DNA from: Stenotrophomonas sp. 364
GTDB taxonomy: Bacteria; Pseudomonadota; Gammaproteobacteria; Xanthomonadales; Xanthomonadaceae
Assembly: GCF_009832905.1 (NCBI RefSeq)
Contig: NZ_CP047135.1
Location: 2,024,001-2,088,000 of the forward strand
DNA: 64,000 nucleotides
Direction: 5' to 3'
This document shows positions 45,178 to 53,590 of the stretch, in pieces. Position 1 is the first letter of the stretch; each line of letters begins with the position of its first letter. The position numbers and the translations under genes are program-made. The notes beneath the pieces were generated by a model that did not search any database, was not told the origin of the DNA, and saw nothing but the letters and a program-made list of their open reading frames with translations.

Positions 45178-46170
45178 ATGTCGTCATTTCTTCCCGATCG
45201 CCCTGGCGATCCCGCCCGGCGGCAGTTCCTGGCCACCGGCATGGCCGTGTCGGCAGCGCTGATGCTGCCTGCCCTGCCGAGCCCGGCGCTTGCCGCGGCA
45301 CCCGCTCGTTCCCACCCCTACCCCCACCCCACCGGAGATACCCAGATGAGCAGCTACCACACCGTCAACGACGGTACCCGCATTTTCTACAAGGACTGGG
45401 GCCACGGCCAGCCGGTCGTGTTCGCCCATGGCTGGCCGCTCAGCAGCGACGCCTGGGACCCGCAGATGCTGTTCATGGGCCAGCACGGCTACCGCGTGAT
45501 CGCGCATGATCGCCGCAGCCATGGTCGTTCCACCCAGACCTGGGACGGCAACACCATGGACACCTACGCCGACGACCTGGCCTCGCTGATCGAAGCACTG
45601 GACCTGAAGGACGCCATCCTGGTGGGCCACTCCACCGGCGGCGGCGAGATCGCCCATTACATCGGCCGCCACGGCAGCAAGCGCGTGGCGAAGGCCGTGC
45701 TGGTGGGTGCCGTGCCGCCGCAGATGGTGGTCAGCGCCTCCAACCCTGGCGGCCTGCCCATGAGCGTGTTCGACGGCATCCGCGCCGGGGTTGCCGCCGA
45801 CCGCTCGCAGTTCTACCAGGACCTGACCACGCCGTTCTTCGGCGCCAATCGTGACGGCCACAAGGTCAGCCAGGGTATGCGTGACGCCTTCTGGCTGCAG
45901 GGCATGCAGGGCGGTCACAAGGGGCAGTACGACTGCATCCGCGAGTTCTCCGAGGTGGACTACACGCAGGACCTGAAGAAGATCGACGTGCCCACGCTGG
46001 TGGTGCATGGCGACGATGACCAGATCGTGCCGATCGATGCGTCGGGCCGGCTGTCGGCGAAGATCGTGGCCAACGCCACGTTGAAGGTGTACCCGGGCGC
46101 GCCGCACGGCCTGACCGTGACCCATGCCGACCAGTTCAACCAGGACCTGCTGGCCTTCGCCAAGGCCTGA
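45178..46170 (+). CDS. Alpha/beta hydrolase, non-haem haloperoxidase/arylesterase type, Tat-like signal
   Basis: A 330-residue form starts at 45178 with a twin-arginine-like signal ([22 protein letters not shown]). The enzyme core has the nucleophile elbow GHSTGGG, the acid DDQIVP and the final His in PHGLT, and matches cofactor-free haloperoxidases and arylesterases. The core of 274 residues begins exactly at an internal ATG (45346) preceded by GGAGATACCCAG, which is the usual length for the family. A secreted and a cytoplasmic form may both be made. Esters or peracid formation are the likely chemistry. Confidence 0.88.
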   Translation: MSSFLPDRPGDPARRQFLATGMAVSAALMLPALPSPALAAAPARSHPYPHPTGDTQMSSYHTVNDGTRIFYKDWGHGQPVVFAHGWPLSSDAWDPQMLFMGQHGYRVIAHDRRSHGRSTQTWDGNTMDTYADDLASLIEALDLKDAILVGHSTGGGEIAHYIGRHGSKRVAKAVLVGAVPPQMVVSASNPGGLPMSVFDGIRAGVAADRSQFYQDLTTPFFGANRDGHKVSQGMRDAFWLQGMQGGHKGQYDCIREFSEVDYTQDLKKIDVPTLVVHGDDDQIVPIDASGRLSAKIVANATLKVYPGAPHGLTVTHADQFNQDLLAFAKA

Positions 46171-46194
46171 CCCAACGCCGCGATGGCCACGCGG

Positions 46195-46225
46195 GGCGCC
46201 GGGTTCTGCCCGGCGCCTCTTTTTT
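46195..46225 (+). terminator. Rho-independent terminator after the hydrolase gene
   Basis: GGCGCCGGG-TTCTG-CCCGGCGCC is a perfect 9-bp GC stem with a 5-base loop, followed by TCTTTTTT. It is the clearest intrinsic terminator in the window. Confidence 0.92.
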
Positions 46226-46354
46226 GGCTCTTCCCCCCCTCTCAGCGGAGCGACTTGTTACACGGGCCGCCGAAGCGTGAGCACGACGGGCCGGGTGTGC
46301 AGGCGCCGTTTCGTTCGGCTGGCGTCTCCGATCCGGCCGGCCGCGAGCGTGAGG

Positions 46355-46453
46355 GCCCCGTAGCAGCCGGTAGGCCCCTGGTGCAAATGTCCCCCGGCCG
46401 CGTGGCGGCCTCCTCCTTTATTTTGCCCAGGGGCCTACCGGCCGCTACGGGGC
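46355..46453 (-). repeat. Structured inverted-repeat element, copy A
   Basis: Arms 46355-46381 and 46427-46453 pair over 27 bases with one mismatch (starting GCCCCGTAGC). They enclose a 45-base core that, read on the minus strand, contains AAATAAAGGAGGAGG and CGGGGGACATT. The surrounding 530-base gap (46171-46700) has no credible gene. See copy B for the conserved core; the stems of the two copies are unrelated. Confidence 0.8.
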
Positions 46454-46495
46454 TCGGCTTGCGGTAAGCAGGCAACGCCAGGCGTTTCTTGCGCC

Positions 46496-46623
46496 GTCGG
46501 TGGGTCGGGCGCTGGGCTCCCATGCCCTTGCAGGCGAAATAAAGGAGGAGGTGGCGGCCGCAGGCCGACGCCGGGGGACATTCGCCGGAAAGGGCATGGG
46601 GGCCCAGCGCCCGACCCGCCGAC
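46496..46623 (+). repeat. Structured inverted-repeat element, copy B
   Basis: Arms 46496-46529 and 46590-46623 pair over 34 bases with two G-T wobbles. The 60-base interior holds the same core blocks as copy A in the opposite orientation: AAATAAAGGAGGAGG (46537-46551) and CGGGGGACATT (46572-46582), framed by complementary GCG/CGC ends. Stem sequences differ from copy A while pairing is kept, which suggests the fold matters. A 21-base stretch at 46484-46504 resembles 46654-46674 (17 of 21), hinting at a truncated third copy. Confidence 0.8.
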
Positions 46624-46700
46624 GGCCGCGCCTGAAAGGCGTCAAGGCACGTCTTTTCTTGCCCCGTAGATGGGCGAAGAACCTCTTTTGTTTCCGCCCG

Positions 46701-48332
46701 TCAGCCCAGTTCGTGGGAGTGCTTCAACGTCGGCAGCGCGCCATGACCACCCACGAAATGCCGCACGATCGGCGCGTGCTCGCCGCGGTGCAGCGCCCGC
46801 ACCTTCTGCTGGTGATCGCGGTCTTCAGCGGTCACGCGCTCATGCTGGCGCAGGTGTTCCACCCACGAACTGGTCACGAAATATTCCAGGTGGATGCCCG
46901 GCGTGGCCACGTCCTCGGCCACGCCCCACAGTACCGCGCCATCCCGGCGCCGGGTGCGTCCCAGTTCCCCCATCAACGCATGGAAGGCCGCACGGTCGGC
47001 ATCGGCGATGCGGTATTCCACCGTGACCAGTACCGGGCCCCGATCATGCGACACCGGCACTGCCAGCTCGGGCGCCGGCCAGTAGCCGGCCGGCCGCAGG
47101 TCCAGCTCCTCGCTGCCCGCGATGCGCACCCGCCACACCAGCAGCCCGGCGATTACCGCGCCAACCGAGGCGATCGTCAACGCCAGCGGGATCGAGGTGC
47201 GCTGGGCGATGCTGCCCCAGCTCAGGCCGCCGGCGGCCATGCCCAGCGAAAACACCATGATGTACAGCGACAGCGCACGTGCCCGCACCCACGGCGGCAC
47301 CGCGGTCTGCGCGGCGATCTGCAGCGAGGACAGCACCGTGATCCAGGCAAAGCCGTTGACCAGCATCGCCAGCGGCAACAGCGCCATGTGCCGCAGCCAC
47401 GCCAGCCCGAACAGGCTGAGCGCGCAGGCCAGCGTAGCCAGAAGTACCAGCAGGTCCCGGTCCATGCGCGCACGCAGCGTCGGCAGCACCAGCGCGCCAG
47501 TGACCGCGCCGATGCCGATGCAACCCAGCAGGATGCCGTACAGGCCCGCCCCGCCGTGCATTTCCCCACGCACCACCAGCGGCAGCAGCGCGGTCACCGC
47601 ACTGGCGAAGAAGAAGAACCCGGCCGACTTCACCAGTACCGCCTGCAGGCGGCCGGCGCGCAGCGCATAACGCAGGCCGGCCCGCAGCCCCGCACCGAAA
47701 CCTTCCGGCGGCAGCGTGGACGCCGTCGCATCCGGCGTCCAGCGGGTCAGCACGATCAGCATTGCGGCAAAGCTCAACGCGTTCAGACCGAACGCCCAGC
47801 TCGGTCCCAGCTGCGCCACGATCAACCCGCCAATGGCCGGGCCCAGAGAGCGCGCGATGTTGATCCCGATCGAATTCAAGGCTACCGCCGAGGCCAGCAT
47901 CGGCCGTGGCACCAGCTCGGACACGATCGCCGCCTGCGCCGGCATCGCCATCGCCGCGCCGCAGCCCATCGCGAAGGTGAGCGCCACCAACAGCCCGGGG
48001 GTCAGCATCGACAACCCCGTCAACGTGGCCAGCGTGGCAGCCACCAGCAGCATCCAGCCCTGGGTGACCAGGAGATAGCGGCGCCGGTCGACGATGTCGG
48101 CCAGGGTGCCGGCCACCAGTGCAAGCAGCACCACCGGCACGGTAGTGGCCGACTGCACCAGCGCCACCATCAACGGCGACCCGGTGCGCTCGGCCATGAC
48201 CCAGGCCGCAGCCACGTCATTGATCCAGGTGCCGACGTTGCTGCCCAGAATCGCCAGCCACATCGCGCGGAACAGGCCGATCTTGAGCGGCGACCATGCG
48301 CCGGGTGCGGCGCCTTCAGTGTTGCTTACCAT
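46701..48332 (-). CDS. MFS transporter fused to a C-terminal monooxygenase-like barrel domain
   Basis: A 543-residue protein. Residues 10-405 are a 12-helix MFS_3 (EntS-like) carrier. Residues about 425-540 form a soluble ferredoxin-like domain of the antibiotic-biosynthesis-monooxygenase (ABM) type (VLVTVEYRIADADRAAF, EYFVTSSWVEHLRQHERVT). Such MFS-ABM fusions exist, but their chemistry is unclear. It is the last gene of a tight minus-strand operon and overlaps the porin gene by seven bases. Export of a product or uptake of the operon's substrate are both possible. Confidence 0.85.
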   Translation of the reverse strand: MVSNTEGAAPGAWSPLKIGLFRAMWLAILGSNVGTWINDVAAAWVMAERTGSPLMVALVQSATTVPVVLLALVAGTLADIVDRRRYLLVTQGWMLLVAATLATLTGLSMLTPGLLVALTFAMGCGAAMAMPAQAAIVSELVPRPMLASAVALNSIGINIARSLGPAIGGLIVAQLGPSWAFGLNALSFAAMLIVLTRWTPDATASTLPPEGFGAGLRAGLRYALRAGRLQAVLVKSAGFFFFASAVTALLPLVVRGEMHGGAGLYGILLGCIGIGAVTGALVLPTLRARMDRDLLVLLATLACALSLFGLAWLRHMALLPLAMLVNGFAWITVLSSLQIAAQTAVPPWVRARALSLYIMVFSLGMAAGGLSWGSIAQRTSIPLALTIASVGAVIAGLLVWRVRIAGSEELDLRPAGYWPAPELAVPVSHDRGPVLVTVEYRIADADRAAFHALMGELGRTRRRDGAVLWGVAEDVATPGIHLEYFVTSSWVEHLRQHERVTAEDRDHQQKVRALHRGEHAPIVRHFVGGHGALPTLKHSHELG

Positions 48333-49621
48333 TGCCACGCTCCTACCAACGATGCAAACAAGGTGTCGCGGCCACCGGCCGCGCGCAGGCCGGGACCGGC
48401 CTCGAACCAGGCCAACTGCGCCTGCCATTGCCACTGCGGGCTTGCCCGCCACGTGGTTTCCCACTTGAACTGCTGCCCGATGCGGCGCGGCGTGCCTGCA
48501 CTGCCCGGCAGCGCGGCCAGCGGGGCGGGCGTGGTGTAGATCGCATCGGCGCGGCGGTGCTTCCACGCCAACTGCCAGCCGAGTTCGGTGGTGACCGCCG
48601 GATGCGGGGTCAGGGTCAGGGTCGGCTGGACATCCAGCAGGTTGGCCGGTGCCAGCAGGCTGGCCTCGCTGAAGTACGCCGCCTTGGGATACAGCGCATT
48701 GAAGGTCTGCAACCGGCCATCGCCGGACGTGCGGTCACCACTGGCGATGTCCACTTTCACGCCCAGCCGCGGTTGCCACGCGCGTTGCGGCCAGCGCACG
48801 CCGGTATCGCTGGCCAGCGTCCATGCCCGGATGGCCAGGTCGCCCTGCGCCCCGGACAGCGTGCCGCGCTGCCCCACCAGTTCGATGTTGGCATCCCAGC
48901 GTGGCTGCCGGGCAAACCAGCGCGCCCCCACCGTGGTGCGCCGCTCGTCGCCCTGGGCATCGGCAAAGCGGGCATCGTCGCGACCATAGCCCAACAGGTA
49001 CAGATCCAGCCCACTGCCCGCGCTGCGTCCCTGCAGCGTTGCATACCCGCCCAGCAGGTACTGGCCAGGGTCGCTGCGGTCATCGAATGCACCCGGCCGG
49101 TTGTCCACCGGGCGCAGCGCTATCAGGTCCACCTGCAAGCGCGACGCGCGCCAGCGGCCGCGCACGCCGTCGAACGCCAGGCGGATGTTCGGCCCGTCGC
49201 GCACCGACAGCAGCCGCGAGCTGCCATAGCCGGCTTCCTGTCGGCCCAGCTGCCAGCCAACGTGTTCGCCCTGCCAGTGCACGTAGGCCTGCTGCACATC
49301 CAGCGCACCCCGATCGGTGCCACCGGCACCTCCGTTGCGGCCCTGCTCGGCATGCACAGCCAGTTGCGCCACGGCCTGCCAGCCGTCGCGTTGGGCGCGG
49401 ATCGACGCCAGCGCCCGCAGCAGCCCGTAACCGTCCTCCTGCCCGCCCTGCACGCCGAAGCGGGTCGGGTCGTAATACAGGCTGCGCAGACGCAGCGACG
49501 CATCCATCTGCAGCGTGCCACCGCCGTCCAGCGCCGTGCACTGGCCGCGGCCGTCCGCCTCGCAGGCCAGCGCCGGCGACGCGGCGGCCAGCCCCAGGGT
49601 CAGAAGGCGAAGCACGAACAT
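48326..49621 (-). CDS. Outer-membrane porin, alginate-export (AlgE-like) family
   Basis: A 431-residue protein with a signal peptide (cut near residue 20, ending SPALA) and a beta-barrel pattern of alternating hydrophobic strands ending in an aromatic residue (final VGAWQW). The fold corresponds to alginate_exp domains. It should pass a small or anionic substrate across the outer membrane. It overlaps the amidohydrolase gene by 22 bases and the MFS gene by seven, so it is part of the same operon. Confidence 0.82.
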   Translation of the reverse strand: MFVLRLLTLGLAAASPALACEADGRGQCTALDGGGTLQMDASLRLRSLYYDPTRFGVQGGQEDGYGLLRALASIRAQRDGWQAVAQLAVHAEQGRNGGAGGTDRGALDVQQAYVHWQGEHVGWQLGRQEAGYGSSRLLSVRDGPNIRLAFDGVRGRWRASRLQVDLIALRPVDNRPGAFDDRSDPGQYLLGGYATLQGRSAGSGLDLYLLGYGRDDARFADAQGDERRTTVGARWFARQPRWDANIELVGQRGTLSGAQGDLAIRAWTLASDTGVRWPQRAWQPRLGVKVDIASGDRTSGDGRLQTFNALYPKAAYFSEASLLAPANLLDVQPTLTLTPHPAVTTELGWQLAWKHRRADAIYTTPAPLAALPGSAGTPRRIGQQFKWETTWRASPQWQWQAQLAWFEAGPGLRAAGGRDTLFASLVGAWQW

Positions 49622-51555
49622 CCCAATGCACCCCAGAACGCGTTCGGCGCATCGGTCGGCACGGCGTGTGCGGCGGCATGGCCGTGCGCGCCATGGGTGC
49701 GGCAGCCGCCTGCCCCGTGGGCATGCGCGTGCGCGGTCAGTCCGGTGGCGGCGCCGCCCACGTGGTAGCCGCCAAAGCGGTTGACCGGCGACCAATCGGG
49801 CATGGCCGGCGGCAGGACCGGGGCCAGCGGCGCGAAGTCGCCTTCGCCGTATACCACCTGCCCGCCCACCACGGTCAGTAGACTGGTGATGTCGGCAATG
49901 GCGGCATCGTCCACCGCGAAGAAGTCCGACGACAGCACGCAGAAGTCGGCCAGCTGCCCTACCCCCAGGGTGCCCTTGTTGGCTTCGTCCCCCGAGAACC
50001 ACGCGCTGCCTTGCGTCCACAGCCGCAGTGCTTCCTCGCGTTCCAGCAGGTTTTCCTCGCCATACAGCGCCAGACCGCCCACGGTGCGCCCGGTGACCAG
50101 CCACGACAGCGCCACCCACGGGTTGTAGCTCGCCACGCGGGTGGCGTCGGTGCCTGCGCCCACCGGCACACCGGCCTGCAGCATCCGCCGCACCGGCGGG
50201 GTGTGGCGTGCGGCTTCGCTGCCATAGCGCTGCACGAACGCCTCGCCCTGGTAGGCCATGCGGTGCTGGATGGCCAGCCCGCCGCCGAGCGCGCGGATGC
50301 GGTCGATGTTGCGCGGGGTGATGGTCTCGGCGTGATCGATGAACCAGTGCAGGCCATCGAACGGAATCTCGCGGTTGACCTGTTCGTAGACGTCCAGAAT
50401 ACGGTCGATGCTTTCGTCGTAGGTGGCATGGATGCGGAACGGCCAGCGCTTCTCGACCAGCAGCCGCACCACCTCTTCCAGCTCCGGCTCCATGCCGGGC
50501 GGCAGTTCCGGGCGCGGCTCGTTGAACAGCTCGAAGTCGGCTGCGGAGAACACCAGCATCTCGCCGGCACCGTTGTGACGCAGCAGGTCATCGCCCTGGC
50601 GCGGGGCGACGATCTCGCTCCAATGCTGGAAGTCCTGCTTCTCCTTGCCCTTGTTCTGGGTGAACAGGTTGTAGGCGATGCGCACGGTGAGCTGCCCGTC
50701 GCGGTGCAGCTGCTCGATGACCTGATAGTCCTCCGGATAGTTCTGGAAGCCGCCCCCGGCGTCGATCACCGAGGTGATGCCCAAGCGGTTCAGTTCGTGC
50801 ATGAAATGCCGGGTGGAATTGGCCTGGTACTCCATCGGCAGGCGCGGCCCCTTGGCCAGCGTGGCGTACAGGATCAGAGCGTTGGGCTTGGCCAGCAGCA
50901 GGCCGGTGGGATTGCCCAGGCTGTCGCGCGCGATCTGGCCGCCCGGCGGGTCCGGCGTGTTGCGGTCATAGCCACAGGCCCGCAGCGCGGCGCCGTTGAG
51001 CAGCGCCCGGTCGTACAGGTGCAGCAGGAAGACCGGCGTGTCCGGGGCGATGGCGTTGAGCTCGGCCAGGGTGGGCAGCCGCTTTTCCACGAACTGCTCG
51101 GCAGTGAACCCGCCCACCACACGCACCCATTGCGGGGCCGGCGTGTTGTCCACCTGCGCCTTCAGCATTGCCATGGCATCGCTGAGCGAGCGCAGCCCGT
51201 CCCAGCGCAGTTCCAGGTTGTAGTTGAGGCCACCGCGGATCAGATGGGTATGGCTGTCGTTCAATCCCGGTACCACGCGACGGCCGCCGGCATCGATGAC
51301 GGTGCCCACGTCCAGCCCTGCACGCACCTGCGCTTCGGTGCCGACGGCGGCGATGCGCCCGTCCACTACCGCGAGCGCGTCGGCCTGCGGGCAGCGTGGG
51401 TCAAGGGTGGTGATGCGGGCATTGCGGATGAGCAGCGTAGACATGCGTTTCTCCGGGGATGAGGCAAAGGTGCGGGCGCCTGCAGCGAGCGCCAGGCCTG
51501 CGCCGACGCCCAGCAGCAGGTCGCGGCGACCGGGATGGTGCGGACCGGCGGTCAT
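49600..51555 (-). CDS. Exported YtcJ-like amidohydrolase with a His-rich tail
   Basis: A 651-residue metal-dependent hydrolase. A twin-arginine-like signal (GRRDLLLGVGAGLALAAGA) begins the protein. The Amidohydro_3 core has NDSHTHL for the first metal ligands, HLYDR, HATYDES, FIDHAE and GTDAT near the end. The last 45 residues are rich in histidine (HAHAHG..., HGAHGHAAAH), perhaps a metal-loading tail. Substrates of YtcJ relatives include formamides and cyclic or aryl amides; the actual one is unknown. An in-frame ATG at 51561 is two codons earlier. It overlaps the DoxX gene by four bases. Confidence 0.87.
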   Translation of the reverse strand: MTAGPHHPGRRDLLLGVGAGLALAAGARTFASSPEKRMSTLLIRNARITTLDPRCPQADALAVVDGRIAAVGTEAQVRAGLDVGTVIDAGGRRVVPGLNDSHTHLIRGGLNYNLELRWDGLRSLSDAMAMLKAQVDNTPAPQWVRVVGGFTAEQFVEKRLPTLAELNAIAPDTPVFLLHLYDRALLNGAALRACGYDRNTPDPPGGQIARDSLGNPTGLLLAKPNALILYATLAKGPRLPMEYQANSTRHFMHELNRLGITSVIDAGGGFQNYPEDYQVIEQLHRDGQLTVRIAYNLFTQNKGKEKQDFQHWSEIVAPRQGDDLLRHNGAGEMLVFSAADFELFNEPRPELPPGMEPELEEVVRLLVEKRWPFRIHATYDESIDRILDVYEQVNREIPFDGLHWFIDHAETITPRNIDRIRALGGGLAIQHRMAYQGEAFVQRYGSEAARHTPPVRRMLQAGVPVGAGTDATRVASYNPWVALSWLVTGRTVGGLALYGEENLLEREEALRLWTQGSAWFSGDEANKGTLGVGQLADFCVLSSDFFAVDDAAIADITSLLTVVGGQVVYGEGDFAPLAPVLPPAMPDWSPVNRFGGYHVGGAATGLTAHAHAHGAGGCRTHGAHGHAAAHAVPTDAPNAFWGALGCSCFAF

Positions 51556-51977
51556 GGCCATCCTGCCCCTGCCGGCGACGGCTGCAGTGCAAACGCGCCA
51601 GGACCGGCCAGGGCGATGGCCAGCAGCGTCAGCGTCCAGAACAGGGAGTATTCGGCACCGCCGCGCATCCAGAACCAGCCATGGGGCAGCGCCAGTAGCG
51701 CAGTGGACAGCAGGAACACCGCCGCGATCACCGCGCCGGGCCGAGTCTGCCAACCCATCAGCACCGCCAGCCCGCACAGCACCTGCACCGCCGCCAGCAG
51801 CAGCGGCATCGGCCGCGGTGCCGGAAGGCCGAAGCCGCGCAGTTCGTCGGCGAACCCGGCCAGCCCGGGCCCGCCAAACCAGCCGAACAGCTTGCCCAGC
51901 GCATGCGGGAGCAGGAACCCGCCCGCCGCCATGCGCAGCAGCAACAGCGCCAGGTCCAGGCCGGTGGCGCCGGCCAT
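51552..51977 (-). CDS. DoxX family membrane protein
   Basis: A 141-residue protein with four helices and the DoxX signature LLLLRMAAGGFLLPHALGKLFGWFGG. DoxX proteins are linked to quinone or thiol redox processes, but the precise role is poorly known. It overlaps the amidohydrolase gene by four bases and starts two bases after the YcaC-like gene. Confidence 0.87.
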   Translation of the reverse strand: MAGATGLDLALLLLRMAAGGFLLPHALGKLFGWFGGPGLAGFADELRGFGLPAPRPMPLLLAAVQVLCGLAVLMGWQTRPGAVIAAVFLLSTALLALPHGWFWMRGGAEYSLFWTLTLLAIALAGPGAFALQPSPAGAGWP

Positions 51978-51979
51978 GC

Positions 51980-52636
51980 TCAGTGGCCGCCTTCCTGCGC
52001 GCCGAACATCGTCTTGGCGTACTGGATGCCGATGCCATAGCCGCCGGCATGGTCACGCGCGATGCCGGTGGTGAGGTCGTAGGTTGCGCTGCGTGCCCAG
52101 TCGCGCTGCAGTTCCAGCAGGTACTGCACCGCGGTGATCGGCACCGCGCCGGCCTGCACCATGCGGGTCACGGCGCGCTCGTGCGCTTCCACGCTGACGT
52201 CGCCGCAGGCGTCGGTCACCACGTAAACCTCGAAGCCCTGGCCGATCGCCGACAGCGCCGGGCCGACGATGCATACGCTGGTCCACAGGCCAGCGAGCAC
52301 CAGGCGGTGCTTGCCGATGCGGTTGATCTCGTCGATCACCGGCTGGTCTTCCCAGGTGTTCATCGAGGTGCGATCGAACACCGTCTGGCCCGGGAAGATC
52401 GCCGGCAGCTCCGGGAACATCGGGCCGGAGAACGACTTCTCGGCAACCGTGGTCAGCACCACCGGCACCTTGAAGCCGGCCGCGCCCTTGGCAATCAACG
52501 CGGCATTGTTGCGCAGCGCGGAGATGTCGATGGTGTGGGTGGCAAATGCCATCTGCGACTGGAAGTCGATCAGGACCAGGGTGTGGTCGGTGGGCGACAG
52601 CAGTGAGGTACCGGCGGCGGCGGTGGCCTTGTTCAT
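51980..52636 (-). CDS. YcaC-like isochorismatase-superfamily hydrolase
   Basis: A 218-residue cysteine hydrolase. The catalytic triad fits: Asp in LVLIDFQSQMAF, a central Lys region, and Cys in AGLWTSVCIVGPAL. It resembles YcaC and related hydrolases that act on unknown amides. Sitting directly upstream of DoxX and the amidohydrolase, it may work on the same pathway's amide or imide. Confidence 0.88.
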   Translation of the reverse strand: MNKATAAAGTSLLSPTDHTLVLIDFQSQMAFATHTIDISALRNNAALIAKGAAGFKVPVVLTTVAEKSFSGPMFPELPAIFPGQTVFDRTSMNTWEDQPVIDEINRIGKHRLVLAGLWTSVCIVGPALSAIGQGFEVYVVTDACGDVSVEAHERAVTRMVQAGAVPITAVQYLLELQRDWARSATYDLTTGIARDHAGGYGIGIQYAKTMFGAQEGGH

Positions 52637-52661
52637 GGGCGTTCCTTGGGATCGAGGGGAT

Positions 52662-53048
52662 TCAGGCGCCCGGGCGCAGGCTGCGCCGGGCGAAATGACG
52701 GGGGGTACAGCCGGTCACGGCGCGGAAGCTGCGCACGAAATGGCTCTGGTCGAAGAAGCACAGGCTGCTGGCGATCTGGCTGACCTTCAGTCCACCGGCG
52801 TGCAACAGCTGCTGGGCGTGTTCGATGCGGCGCTGGCGCAGGTACGCGGTCGGGCTCATCCCGGTCCCGGCACGAAACAGCCGTGCCAGGTGGAAACGGC
52901 TGACGCAGGCCGCGGCGGCCATCTGTTCGACCAGCACAGGTTGCTGCAGGTTGGCGTCGATATAGGCCAGGGCACGCCGCAGCGCCGCCACCTGGGTGGG
53001 CGGCAAGGTGGAAGGTATGGGCGGCGTCGGGCGGGACGAAACAGCCAT
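52662..53048 (-). CDS. Short AraC-family regulator
   Basis: A 128-residue protein consisting almost only of the AraC DNA-binding domain (VLVEQMAAAACVSRFHLARLFRAGTG and ICFFDQSHFVRSFRAVTG-like second helix region). No ligand-binding domain is present. It is the first gene of the catabolic-looking operon and the probable local activator. Confidence 0.86.
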   Translation of the reverse strand: MAVSSRPTPPIPSTLPPTQVAALRRALAYIDANLQQPVLVEQMAAAACVSRFHLARLFRAGTGMSPTAYLRQRRIEHAQQLLHAGGLKVSQIASSLCFFDQSHFVRSFRAVTGCTPRHFARRSLRPGA

Positions 53049-53126
53049 CAGCGGGCTCCACGACGGGGTGTGCCATGGTCGCCGCGACACGCGCGTGGCC
53101 CTACCCTCCATCGGTGGGAGCGCTGA

Positions 53127-53486
53127 TTACTCTTTCGGGTGATCGCGCCGGTCGTCGCCGCGGGGCGACCGCCGCAGCACGCGTCGGCCGAAACGCCGTG
53201 CATCCAGCGAGTAGGCGCCGGGTCCCAGCAGCAGCACCGCCACCGGCAGCGGCAGCCACGCCCAGTGCGATGCGGCGTGCAGCCCCATCATCAGCAGCAC
53301 CGCAACCGCTGCCAGCGGGGTCCACGCGCCCACCAGCAGCAGGCATGCCGCAGCCAGCGGCGCAAGCTGCAGCCAGCCTGTCGGCGCCGTCGGCAGCGTA
53401 AGGACGGCCGCGCACAGGCCGAGCCGCAGCAACACCAGGCCAACGCCAGGCGCACGGTCGGGAAACATCACGAACAGTCGTTGCAT
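53127..53486 (-). CDS. Small DoxX-like membrane protein
   Basis: A 119-residue protein with about four helices (LVLLRLGLCAAVLTLP, LAAACLLLVGAW, AVAVLLMMGLHAASHW, LPVAVLLLGPGAYSLDA) and a basic C-terminus. It resembles the compact DoxX-like family. It is 78 bases upstream of the AraC gene, same strand, so it may be the operon's first gene, and it diverges from the large sensor kinase gene. Confidence 0.7.
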   Translation of the reverse strand: MQRLFVMFPDRAPGVGLVLLRLGLCAAVLTLPTAPTGWLQLAPLAAACLLLVGAWTPLAAVAVLLMMGLHAASHWAWLPLPVAVLLLGPGAYSLDARRFGRRVLRRSPRGDDRRDHPKE

Positions 53487-53590
53487 GCAGGCGGTCCAGA
53501 ACGGGCCCGGCAGGGGTACCGCACTGCAGGGCGCGGCGCCTGCCTCGAAAGAGTAAGCAGCTGCTGCCTCCATCCCTGCGAGAATGCGAC

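Noticed and set aside
46355..46623. Integron attC sites or a retron
   Set aside because: No RYYYAAC/GTTRRRY ends, no integrase and no reverse transcriptase are present; the paired stems and core match neither.
46355..46623. Insertion sequence or simple MITE
   Set aside because: No transposase, and the outer arms of the two copies differ, so they are not shared terminal inverted repeats.
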